Shown here: positions 1 through 5,524 of the stretch, in pieces
Numbering within the stretch: position 1 is the stretch's first letter
Layout: every line of letters starts with the position of its first letter
Source: an uncultured bacterium
GTDB taxonomy: Bacteria > Patescibacteriota > Minisyncoccia > Phycocordibacterales > UBA1006
Assembly (NCBI GenBank): GCA_903920485.1
Contig: CAIXMG010000098.1
Coordinates: 1-10,586 of the forward strand
Reading direction: 5' to 3'
DNA: 10,586 nucleotides
Made by a program: the position numbers and the translations under genes
Notes under the pieces: model-generated
Databases searched by the model: none
What the model was told of the DNA's origin: nothing
Seen by the model: only the letters and a program-made list of their open reading frames with translations

Positions 1-11
1 AAAAAATACAC

Positions 12-449
12 TCAAGCTGAAATAACTTCTTCCCACACCTCTTGTGGCTGAACAGAAAAATCAGAATATCGTATCCATCTTGGGATAATTTTGAAATATT
101 GCTGACGCTGATCATTTTGGTACTTTGCTGATCCTGCATTTTTTCGACAATGTTTTTTAGACAGCACACTTCTCTCCTCTCCCTCCAAAAATACCGCAGC
201 TCCTTCGATTTGAACCGTTATCTTGCCGGCATTATCCCAGCCAATGACGAAAGAAACTCTTGGGTCTCTTGTAATATTAGTGTTTTTCCGCGTGTTTGAA
301 AATGATCCGACCACAATCTCTAATTCATCGGTTTCCGAAAAGCCGACGACCGCACTTTCTGGTGCACCATTAGTCGAATTTGTTGCAATCACACCGAATT
401 CACAAGTTCTTATGAACGAGAGGATTTTTTGTTTTTGCTCTTGAGTCAT
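12..449 (-). CDS. PNPOx-like (pyridoxamine 5'-phosphate oxidase family) split-barrel flavin protein
   Basis: This 145-residue protein fits the single-domain split-barrel flavin-binding family related to pyridoxamine phosphate oxidase. Members bind FMN, F420 or haem and usually act as small oxidoreductases; the substrate cannot be read from sequence. Visible landmarks are the first strand GVIAT (19-23) followed by a turn and ESAVVGF (31-37), then SNTRKNTNI (51-59) with DPRVSFVIGW (62-71), the region that usually contacts the flavin phosphate. QIEGAA (80-85) and the late strand with YFKIIPRWIRYSDF (118-131) complete the typical order. Length is normal for the family. The ATG at 449 lies 15 nt after the livF stop with no clear promoter or Shine-Dalgarno between, so it is probably the last gene of the livG-livF unit. 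It looks more AT-rich than the liv genes. A role in transport is not implied. The family call is fairly secure; the cofactor and reaction are unknown. Confidence 0.8.
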   Translation of the reverse strand: MTQEQKQKILSFIRTCEFGVIATNSTNGAPESAVVGFSETDELEIVVGSFSNTRKNTNITRDPRVSFVIGWDNAGKITVQIEGAAVFLEGEERSVLSKKHCRKNAGSAKYQNDQRQQYFKIIPRWIRYSDFSVQPQEVWEEVISA

Positions 450-464
450 ACTTTTGGTAAAAAA

Positions 465-1199
465 TTAGAATTCCCTCTTAAAACTCCCCATGTACACCCT
501 CTCCAGCACGTGATGCTCCTCAAGCTTTTCAGGCGTTCCGTGGAAGACGACTTCCCCGTGATCGACGACATACACGCGATCGACGATCGGCAACAGAGAT
601 TTGAGGTTGTGCTCGACGATGACGATCGCCATCTTGCGTTCGGTGTTGATCCTCTTGATTAGGACAAAGACTTCCTTCACGGCTTTTGGCGAAAGTCCCA
701 GCGTCGGCTCGTCCAACAGCAGCAGCTTCGGTTCCACCATCAGCCCGCGCGCGATCGCAAGGATCTGCTGCTGGCCGCCGGAAAGGCTGCTGGACTTTTC
801 CCTGCGCTTTTCCTTGAGCATCGGGAACAGATTATAGATCTCGCCGATGCGGCGCTTCACCTCCTTAGTATCATTAAGAAAGAATCCTCCAATTTCAAGG
901 TTCTCCTCGACCGAAAGGTTCGTAAAAACACGCCGTCCCTGCGGTACGAACGCCACCCCCATTTTTACCAGTTCATGCGCAATCGGATGAATCTTCTGAT
1001 CCAGGAATTCCACATCGCCGGAAATGACCTCCGTCATGCCGAACATGCTTTTGAGCACCGTGGATTTACCCGCACCATTGGGTCCAAGTACCCCGACGAT
1101 TTCACCTGACGCGATCTGAAAATCCACGCCATGCAAGATGGGCTTTGTTCCGTATGATGCGGAAATGTTTTTCAGTTGTAACAATGATGCGTTGCTCAT
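465..1199 (-). CDS. livF: LivF-type ATPase of a branched-chain amino acid ABC importer
   Basis: This 244-residue cytoplasmic ATPase pairs with LivG to power the LivH/LivM permease. It shows Walker A GPNGAGKST (39-47), Q-loop Q87 in FVPQGRRVF, the ABC signature LSGGQQQ (139-145), Walker B LLLLDEP (159-165) and the switch histidine H197 in IVEHN. The PQGRRVF context after the Q-loop and the ending VLERVYMG are typical of LivF rather than LivG. The frame is open up to 1295, but the extra 32 residues lie inside livG and do not resemble the family. I choose the ATG at 1199 (MSNASLLQLKNISASYG), only 4 nt after the livG stop, which implies co-translation. No Shine-Dalgarno is visible. The exact substrate, amino acid or another small polar compound, cannot be inferred. 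Confidence 0.95.
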   Translation of the reverse strand: MSNASLLQLKNISASYGTKPILHGVDFQIASGEIVGVLGPNGAGKSTVLKSMFGMTEVISGDVEFLDQKIHPIAHELVKMGVAFVPQGRRVFTNLSVEENLEIGGFFLNDTKEVKRRIGEIYNLFPMLKEKRREKSSSLSGGQQQILAIARGLMVEPKLLLLDEPTLGLSPKAVKEVFVLIKRINTERKMAIVIVEHNLKSLLPIVDRVYVVDHGEVVFHGTPEKLEEHHVLERVYMGSFKREF

Positions 1200-1203
1200 A
1201 GCA

Positions 1204-1935
1204 TTATTCGCCAAGATAGGCGGAGATGACTTCCCTGTCGGACAAGACATGATCGGGCGTTCCCACCGCAAGGACCTTTCCGGCATCCATGACAATCACC
1301 GTGTCGCACAGCGCTCGAATGATGGACATGTTATGTTCAATCAAAACCACTGTTTTTCCCGCAGCACGAAGTTCCTGCATTACGTTCGTAACTAGTTTTA
1401 CCATTTCTGGAAACAGTCCTGCATACGGTTCGTCGAACAGATATACATCGCTTTTCATCAACAGTGCACGGCCGATTTCCAGCAGTTTTCGCTGTCCGTA
1501 TGACAGGTTCACGGCAAGATTGTTCTTCTGATGCGAAAGTCCCAGCTTTTCCAGAATCTCTTCTGCTTGGGTAACATGGGCCTGCGTATGGCGTTCAAAC
1601 ATCGCCGTTACCGGATGCCGGCGCGTAAGCACGATTAAAAGATTGTCGAGGATCGTCATCTGTTCGAAGACGCGGATATTCTGGAAGGTTCGCGTGATAC
1701 CAAGTTCCGGCATGTCCCACGAATACACGTGCGACAGTTCCTCATCAAGAATGGTAATCGTTCCCGAATCCAACGGAACGAATCCCGAAAGGATGTTCAT
1801 CACCGTCGTCTTTCCTGATCCGTTCGGGCCGACCAATCCGGTAATCTTCCCTTTTTCAAATGACAGTGAAACACCGTCCACCGCGTGAACGCCGCCGAAG
1901 GACTTTTTCAAGTTGTGCGTTTCCAGAAGATGCAT
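1204..1935 (-). CDS. livG: LivG-type ATPase of a branched-chain amino acid ABC importer
   Basis: This 243-residue ATPase is the partner of LivF. Walker A is GPNGSGKTT (36-44), the Q-loop is Q85 in TRTFQNIRVF, the signature is the LivG-style LSYGQRK (144-150), Walker B is VYLFDEP (164-170) with E169 as catalytic glutamate, and the H-loop is H201 in VLIEHNM. The TRTFQNIRLF-like stretch and the LSYGQ signature are hallmarks of LivG and separate it from LivF. The ATG at 1935 sits exactly 6 nt downstream of an extended -10 box (TGC-TAAAAT, 1942-1950), which predicts a leaderless mRNA. This is the first gene of the livG-livF-PNPOx unit. It is separated from livM by about 700 bp that hold an opposite-strand gene and a candidate small RNA. 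Confidence 0.95.
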   Translation of the reverse strand: MHLLETHNLKKSFGGVHAVDGVSLSFEKGKITGLVGPNGSGKTTVMNILSGFVPLDSGTITILDEELSHVYSWDMPELGITRTFQNIRVFEQMTILDNLLIVLTRRHPVTAMFERHTQAHVTQAEEILEKLGLSHQKNNLAVNLSYGQRKLLEIGRALLMKSDVYLFDEPYAGLFPEMVKLVTNVMQELRAAGKTVVLIEHNMSIIRALCDTVIVMDAGKVLAVGTPDHVLSDREVISAYLGE

Positions 1936-1941
1936 ACGACA

Positions 1942-1950
1942 ATTTTAGCA
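1942..1950 (-). promoter_or_regulatory. Extended -10 promoter of livG (leaderless)
   Basis: On the - strand TGC-TAAAAT occupies 1950-1942, followed by TGTCGT and the livG ATG at 1935. The expected +1, 6-7 nt after the box, is the A of the ATG. No good -35 is seen, which the TGN extension could compensate for. Confidence 0.6.
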
Positions 1951-1979
1951 TATTCCTTTACTTTTGCTTGAGGAGGGTT

Positions 1980-1988
1980 TGGTAGACT
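1980..1988 (+). promoter_or_regulatory. Possible extended -10 promoter of the nuclease-like gene
   Basis: TGG-TAGACT is followed by 8 nt (1989-1996) and the ATG at 1997. A transcript starting 6-7 nt after the box would have a leader of at most 2 nt. The upstream AGGAGGG (1971-1977) would then lie outside the mRNA. The -35 is weak. Confidence 0.4.
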
Positions 1989-1996
1989 TTTTCAGC

Positions 1997-2368
1997 ATGA
2001 GGAAAAATATCCAAGACAACCACTACTGGCAATTGCGGCTTGCAGCACAAGAGTTCTATTCCAAGATAGGAAGTGTTTTCTGCCCTTCGTTAAATAACAA
2101 AAAAGTTGTTTTTAATTCAAAAGGATTTACTCATCTGATACGAAAAGGTCGCTCGGTCCGTCGAGAGAAAGAGCAGCTCCGGAGATTTCGGCTTCTTAAG
2201 CATGCTGTTTCGGTGCTCGCCGACCCGGAAGTAACACCTTCTTACGTAAATGAGACAGGGGTAAGTTTCTGGACGTTCAAGAAGATAATTCTTGGCAAAA
2301 CAGTGATTGTAGTGATAAGAAGATTCCGAGGAGGAAACCTGCACTTCTTCAGCATAATGGACAAATAG
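1997..2368 (+). CDS. Small BECR-fold (PBECR-like) nuclease-like protein
   Basis: This 123-residue protein resembles small CPR proteins that I associate with the phage Barnase-EndoU-colicin E5/D-RelE-like (PBECR) nuclease group; this is recognition by pattern, not a search result. Seen directly: an N-terminal MRKNIQDNHYWQ, then FCPSLNNKKVVFNSKGFTHL with H46 (28-47), a strongly basic helix around 49-69 (RKGRSVRREKEQLRRF) ending at H69, a DPEV motif (77-80), and a final pair of strands IVVIRRF (104-110) and GNLHFFSI (113-120) with H116 and S119. The late H...S strand and an early H/R-rich helix fit the BECR layout. The frame opens upstream at a TTG (1964), but the ATG at 1997 starts the conserved-looking part. 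It faces away from livG and ends 6 nt before a palindromic terminator. It looks AT-rich and foreign within the liv locus. Toxin activity is not demonstrated; no protein antitoxin gene is adjacent. Confidence 0.6.
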   Translation: MRKNIQDNHYWQLRLAAQEFYSKIGSVFCPSLNNKKVVFNSKGFTHLIRKGRSVRREKEQLRRFRLLKHAVSVLADPEVTPSYVNETGVSFWTFKKIILGKTVIVVIRRFRGGNLHFFSIMDK

Positions 2369-2373
2369 GCTAG

Positions 2374-2409
2374 ACGCCTAAAAATCCCCGTACGGGGATT
2401 TTTAGGCGT
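2374..2409. terminator. Perfect 36-nt palindromic bidirectional terminator
   Basis: A perfect inverted repeat has arms 2374-2391 and 2392-2409, built as ACGCCT, AAAAAT, CCCCG and the mirror image. The A5 and T5 tracts inside the stem mean the inner CCCCG/CGGGG hairpin is followed by T-rich RNA in both directions. It can terminate the + strand nuclease-like gene and - strand transcription coming from livM or the candidate small RNA. Confidence 0.85.
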
Positions 2410-2458
2410 GCTTGCCATCAGCAGCAATGCCGAGTGGAGACCGAAATCTCACAAGCAC
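2378..2458 (-). ncRNA. Candidate small RNA (about 80 nt) with its own promoter and terminator
   Basis: The predicted transcript starts at G2458, 7 nt after a strong -10 box, and ends in the T-tract of the palindrome near 2378. Its first seven bases GTGCTTG (2458-2452) pair perfectly with CAAGCAC (2414-2408), closing a 51-nt domain directly in front of the terminator stem; the two stems share two bases. Inside the domain GAGAT-TTCG-GTCTC folds as a small hairpin with a UUCG-type loop, and a 3-bp CCA/TGG pairing is possible, giving a three-way-junction-like layout. No reading frame of note fits. It does not match tRNA, SRP RNA, tmRNA or 6S RNA by length or motif as far as I can judge. It could instead be a processed 3' UTR of the livH-livM mRNA. 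Existence is inferred from the promoter, folding and terminator geometry only. Confidence 0.45.
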
Positions 2459-2464
2459 AAGGCC

Positions 2465-2493
2465 ATAATATTCCAAAGACAATTCCTAGTCAA
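2465..2493 (-). promoter_or_regulatory. Consensus-like sigma70 promoter of the candidate small RNA
   Basis: On the - strand -35 TTGACT (2493-2488), a 17-nt spacer and -10 TATTAT (2470-2465) form the best two-box promoter in the window. The expected +1 is G2458. No coding gene begins downstream before the terminator at 2374-2409. Confidence 0.65.
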
Positions 2494-2534
2494 GAAGTCA
2501 CGAAATTTGTCTTTATCTTTCCTTTATACCTCAG

Positions 2535-2633
2535 CTAATAGCTATTATGAACTCTTATCAACAGCAAAACAATCGCTATCGCAAGGAGCAAAACACCGAC
2601 GACCAGCTGCACCTTTTTACGTTTCGTTCTCAT
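2535..2633 (-). CDS. 32-residue membrane microprotein translationally coupled to livM
   Basis: This short frame of 32 residues plus a TAG stop begins MRTKRKKVQL and ends IRVHNSY. Residues 2-7 carry five R or K. Residues 8-26 are an unbroken hydrophobic segment made of V, L, I, A and G with one Q, long enough for a single membrane span, and a basic residue (R27) follows. The charge pattern predicts N-terminus inside. Its ATG (2633-2631) shares bases with the livM TGA stop (2632-2630) in an ATGA overlap, the usual sign of translational coupling, and a weak GGGGA lies about 9 nt upstream. It is therefore the last gene of the livH-livM unit. No family is recognised. It could be an accessory subunit or stabiliser of the permease, or a fortuitous frame; the coupling and topology together favour a real gene. 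Confidence 0.6.
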   Translation of the reverse strand: MRTKRKKVQLVVGVLLLAIAIVLLLIRVHNSY

Positions 2634-3496
2634 AATTTATATTCCCCGATCATGCCTTCGGGGCGATAGATCATGAGTACGACCAGCAATAATCCGTAGA
2701 TCACCTGATGCATCTGGGCGGCGATGCTGTCGGGAAACCCGACGAAGCGCAGGAATTCGGGAAGGATGATCAGGATTACCGCACCCAAGAGCGCCCCCCT
2801 GTTATTGGAAAGACCCCCGAGAATGACCATGGAAACCATAAGTACCATCTCCGCAACCGTAAACGTATAGGGATCGATGAACGTGATATACGATGCGTAT
2901 AATCCCCCAGCTAGCGCTGCCAACGCTCCGGCGATCATGAAGATGATCAGTTTGTAATTGCGGGTCTTGTATCCGAACACCTGAAGCGCCTGTTCGTCTT
3001 CGCGAATTCCTTTGAGGACTCGTCCGAACGACGAACGCGTCAACCACTCACAAAGAGCATACACGACAGCCAGGCAAACCAGTGACAGAACCAAAAACTG
3101 CCAGTTTTCGGAAAACACGAACGACCCGATGTGCGGACGATTGATTCCCGGAATACCCAACGGTCCGCGCGTTACGGATTGCAGGTTTAGGAATAGATCC
3201 CCTAGGATTACGGTAATGCCGAGCGTTGCCAAGACATAGAAATCATCCCGGAACCGCGACACCACCAATCCAATCACCAGCGCGACAATCGCAGACAGCG
3301 CCATGCCGATAAGCAATGCAGGGAAAAACGAAACACCTAAGCTGACGCTAAATATCGCAACGGTATACGCGCCGATCCCGTACAATCCTACATGCGCGAG
3401 CGATAGCAACCCGGTATAGCCGATGAGAAGATTAAGTGAGAGCACTAAAATACCATAGATCGTGCAGAGGATGAGAATGTGAATAAGATAGTCCAT
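2630..3496 (-). CDS. livM: LivM-type permease subunit of a branched-chain amino acid ABC importer
   Basis: This 288-residue integral membrane subunit forms the translocation channel with LivH. It is hydrophobic throughout, with about eight to nine membrane segments. The family motif LSLAHVGLYGIGAY (31-44) follows the first segments, and YVLATLGI (87-94) is present. The cytoplasmic coupling loop GRVLKGIREDEQALQVFGY (158-176), which contacts the ATPases, is well preserved, as is the ending MIYRPEGMIGE (275-285). It lacks the long N-terminal extension of E. coli LivM, as many family members do. The ATG at 3496 lies 12 nt after the livH stop behind a TTTTTTATATAT stretch with no Shine-Dalgarno. 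The TGA stop overlaps the start of the microprotein at 2633. Confidence 0.95.
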   Translation of the reverse strand: MDYLIHILILCTIYGILVLSLNLLIGYTGLLSLAHVGLYGIGAYTVAIFSVSLGVSFFPALLIGMALSAIVALVIGLVVSRFRDDFYVLATLGITVILGDLFLNLQSVTRGPLGIPGINRPHIGSFVFSENWQFLVLSLVCLAVVYALCEWLTRSSFGRVLKGIREDEQALQVFGYKTRNYKLIIFMIAGALAALAGGLYASYITFIDPYTFTVAEMVLMVSMVILGGLSNNRGALLGAVILIILPEFLRFVGFPDSIAAQMHQVIYGLLLVVLMIYRPEGMIGEYKL

Positions 3497-3508
3497 ATAT
3501 ATAAAAAA

Positions 3509-4369
3509 TTATCTTTTCCAGATGCCTTGCGGACGAACGACCAGGAAGATGATCAGCACTGCAAAGGCGATCAAATCCTTCCATTCGGCGGAAAAATACC
3601 ACACACCGACATTCTCGATAACCGCAAGCAGCAATGCCCCGATCATACCAGCGTAGACGTTCCCTACTCCGCCGATAATGCAGCAGATCACGGCTTTCAA
3701 GAGTAGTCCGAACCCGATGTTCGGATCCATGCCCGTGTCGAACCCGACCATGATGCCGGTCAGCCCGGCAATCGCGGCACCCAGCAGGAACACCTTTCCG
3801 ATGACGGCCTGCGTATTGATACCCATCGTTTTCGTGACCTCCTCGTCATCCGCAACGGCGCGCACCGCCTTGCCCATGCGCGTCTTTTGCAGCAGAAATC
3901 CGACCGCGACACTGATGATGACGAACAGAATGATCGTGATGACTTGGATATTCGTAAGGATCGCCGAACCGATGGTGATCGTCGTGACATTCACGAGGTT
4001 CGAAAGCGTTTGGAACTGACTTGAAAAGAAAATAGGGATCAGTGACGTGAACACGGTGTAGATGCCAAGCGAGGCAACGATAAATACCATCTTTGACGCT
4101 TTCTTTTTTCGCAGCGGCACGTACACCAATCGATACACCAGAAATGATATGATTGACGATATGACGACGCTCAAAACAATTCCCAGCCAGATCGGCAGGC
4201 CGAGCATGCTCGAGAACAGGAACATCATATACGCGCCGATGACCGGAATCGCGCCGTACGACAGGTCGAAGAATCCGACCGTCCCGTAAATGAGGTTGAA
4301 GCCGACCGCCAGCAGTCCGTAGACCGATGCCGTGATGAGGCTATTGGCGATAATCTGCTCGACAAACAT
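3509..4369 (-). CDS. livH: LivH-type permease subunit of a branched-chain amino acid ABC importer
   Basis: This 286-residue membrane subunit is the partner of LivM. The start MFVEQIIANSLITASVYGLL is followed by the LivH signature GFNLIYGTVGFFDLSYGA (residues 23-40), several hydrophobic spans, and the cytoplasmic coupling loop GKAVRAVADDEEVTKTMGI before the last three segments. It ends with VVRPQGIW, as is usual in the family. The frame can be extended to a TTG at 4387, but I choose the ATG at 4369. The extension covers a promoter box, and the ATG begins the conserved part exactly 6 nt after TGG-TACACT. It heads the livH-livM-microprotein unit, separated from the binding proteins by a strong terminator. 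Confidence 0.95.
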   Translation of the reverse strand: MFVEQIIANSLITASVYGLLAVGFNLIYGTVGFFDLSYGAIPVIGAYMMFLFSSMLGLPIWLGIVLSVVISSIISFLVYRLVYVPLRKKKASKMVFIVASLGIYTVFTSLIPIFFSSQFQTLSNLVNVTTITIGSAILTNIQVITIILFVIISVAVGFLLQKTRMGKAVRAVADDEEVTKTMGINTQAVIGKVFLLGAAIAGLTGIMVGFDTGMDPNIGFGLLLKAVICCIIGGVGNVYAGMIGALLLAVIENVGVWYFSAEWKDLIAFAVLIIFLVVRPQGIWKR

Positions 4370-4375
4370 GTTCGT

Positions 4376-4384
4376 AGTGTACCA
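4376..4384 (-). promoter_or_regulatory. Extended -10 promoter of livH (leaderless)
   Basis: TGG-TACACT (4384-4376 on the - strand), then ACGAAC and the ATG at 4369. It abuts the terminator at 4386-4411, so any -35 contact would fall inside the terminator stem. The transcript is predicted to begin at the start codon. Confidence 0.6.
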
Positions 4385-4385
4385 C

Positions 4386-4411
4386 AAAACCCCTTTGGTA
4401 AAAGGGGTTTT
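4386..4411. terminator. Hairpin terminator between the binding-protein and permease units
   Basis: The 11-bp perfect stem AAAACCCCTTT (4386-4396) / AAAGGGGTTTT (4401-4411) has a 4-nt loop and an internal T-tract. It lies 6 nt past the stop of the second binding protein and is immediately followed by the livH -10 box. It probably ends or attenuates the binding-protein mRNA. Confidence 0.8.
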
Positions 4412-4417
4412 AACGGT

Positions 4418-5509
4418 CTAGTTCACCTTATTGATCGTCCACAATCCTGTCGAGATGTCATGCTGTGCATCGAACGTATAAGAATTTACAAATCCTTTGA
4501 AAGTGGAATTCTCCATGACAGTAAGGATGTCCTGTCCGTGACTTGCGGTAATGGCCTGATACAGCACCATCACGCTGTCATACGCATATTCAGTATATTC
4601 GCCAGGAGTTTCACCGTTGTGATTCTGCTGGTAATACTTAATGAATTGCGGATCGCTGCCCGGAACTAACGAGTATACCGGATAATCCTTGGCCAAGATC
4701 CCCGGATGATCAGCAAGGAAACGTCCAATCGTCGTCTCTCCTGCCAAGATCGGAACTTTCAGATTGTTCTGCTGGACACGTTGGAAGAACAGCGATAGTG
4801 CCTGATCGTCATCCACCATGGCAAACAACGCATCCGGATTTTCTGCTTTTATTTTCGGAATGACCGTATTGATCGCAGTTACTTCGCTGTCAGGATCCAT
4901 CCATTCTGTTCCCACGATCGTTACATTGTCAGCCTTCGCCGCTTGCTGTAAATATTGGTACTGGACTTTTGAGAATGTATAGTTGGATCCCAAAAATGCC
5001 AGGCGGTGGATATTATTATCCTTGAGGAATTTTTCCAGCACAGGTTCCGATGTTGCCGTCTTTGGCGCCATGTAGAATCCGTACGGTCCCGGCGTGGTGT
5101 ATTCCGCCGTGTTCGTTGCCGTAATGCCCACGATCTTTTCCTGATTCAAAATCGGGATGGCAGCATTGTAGAGGAAGTCCCAGGTAAATCCGATGATCGC
5201 CTGTGCGCCTTGGGATTTCACGTATTGGATTCCTGAAATGGTTTTCGTAGGATCGGTATTGTCATCGGCATAGATGACTTTGACGTTATCGCCTTTCTTA
5301 TTCAAGTCAGCAATAGCGAAATCAATGCCTTCCTTTACCGTATCGGCATCTTGAACTCCCGCGCCGGTAAGTGACAGCACCGCACCAAGGGTTACGGTAG
5401 AATCGCTGTGCGCGTGACGCGACCGCTCAATTCCGTGGACGATGCCGGCGATAATAAGAACTACAATGATGATTATCAGTGCCAAGACAACAGGATTTTT
5501 TCGTTTCAT
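4418..5509 (-). CDS. Membrane-anchored LivK-like solute-binding protein (second copy)
   Basis: This 363-residue extracytoplasmic receptor belongs to the periplasmic-binding-protein type I fold of the Leu/Ile/Val-binding family. The N-terminus has basic residues followed by a hydrophobic segment (7-26) with no lipobox cysteine and no clear signal-peptidase site, so it is probably tethered to the outer face of the membrane. The mature part starts with VTLGAVLSLTGAG (39-51), the strand and loop that open this fold, followed by EGIDFAIADLN (60-70) and KVIYADDNTDP (77-87). The order of strands and helices then continues normally to the end. It lies 15 nt after the first binding protein and is clearly diverged from it. 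Ligand residues cannot be assigned safely; branched-chain amino acids are only one possibility for this family. Confidence 0.88.
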   Translation of the reverse strand: MKRKNPVVLALIIIIVVLIIAGIVHGIERSRHAHSDSTVTLGAVLSLTGAGVQDADTVKEGIDFAIADLNKKGDNVKVIYADDNTDPTKTISGIQYVKSQGAQAIIGFTWDFLYNAAIPILNQEKIVGITATNTAEYTTPGPYGFYMAPKTATSEPVLEKFLKDNNIHRLAFLGSNYTFSKVQYQYLQQAAKADNVTIVGTEWMDPDSEVTAINTVIPKIKAENPDALFAMVDDDQALSLFFQRVQQNNLKVPILAGETTIGRFLADHPGILAKDYPVYSLVPGSDPQFIKYYQQNHNGETPGEYTEYAYDSVMVLYQAITASHGQDILTVMENSTFKGFVNSYTFDAQHDISTGLWTINKVN

Positions 5510-5524
5510 AATCTTAGAAAGGAT

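Noticed and set aside
1200..1295. N-terminal extension of livF to 1295 inside livG
   Set aside because: The 32 extra residues are a shadow of livG in another frame and do not resemble the ABC N-terminus; the ATG at 1199 starts the family-like part.
1971..1977. AGGAGGG as a Shine-Dalgarno for the nuclease-like gene
   Set aside because: It is 19 nt from the ATG at 1997, too close to the TTG at 1979, and lies upstream of the likely -10 box, so it is probably not in the mRNA.
2408..2458. tRNA or a known RNA class in the structured 51-nt domain
   Set aside because: Too short for a tRNA cloverleaf, no T-loop GTTCGA-like sequence, and no SRP or tmRNA motifs; kept only as an unknown small RNA candidate.
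2408..2635. 75-codon + strand frame between the palindrome and livM
   Set aside because: It is antisense to the membrane microprotein and the candidate RNA, starts inside the terminator, and has low-complexity composition with no recognisable domain.
4370..4387. Upstream TTG start for livH at 4387
   Set aside because: It would overlap the terminator arm and the -10 box, and the conserved protein begins at the ATG at 4369.
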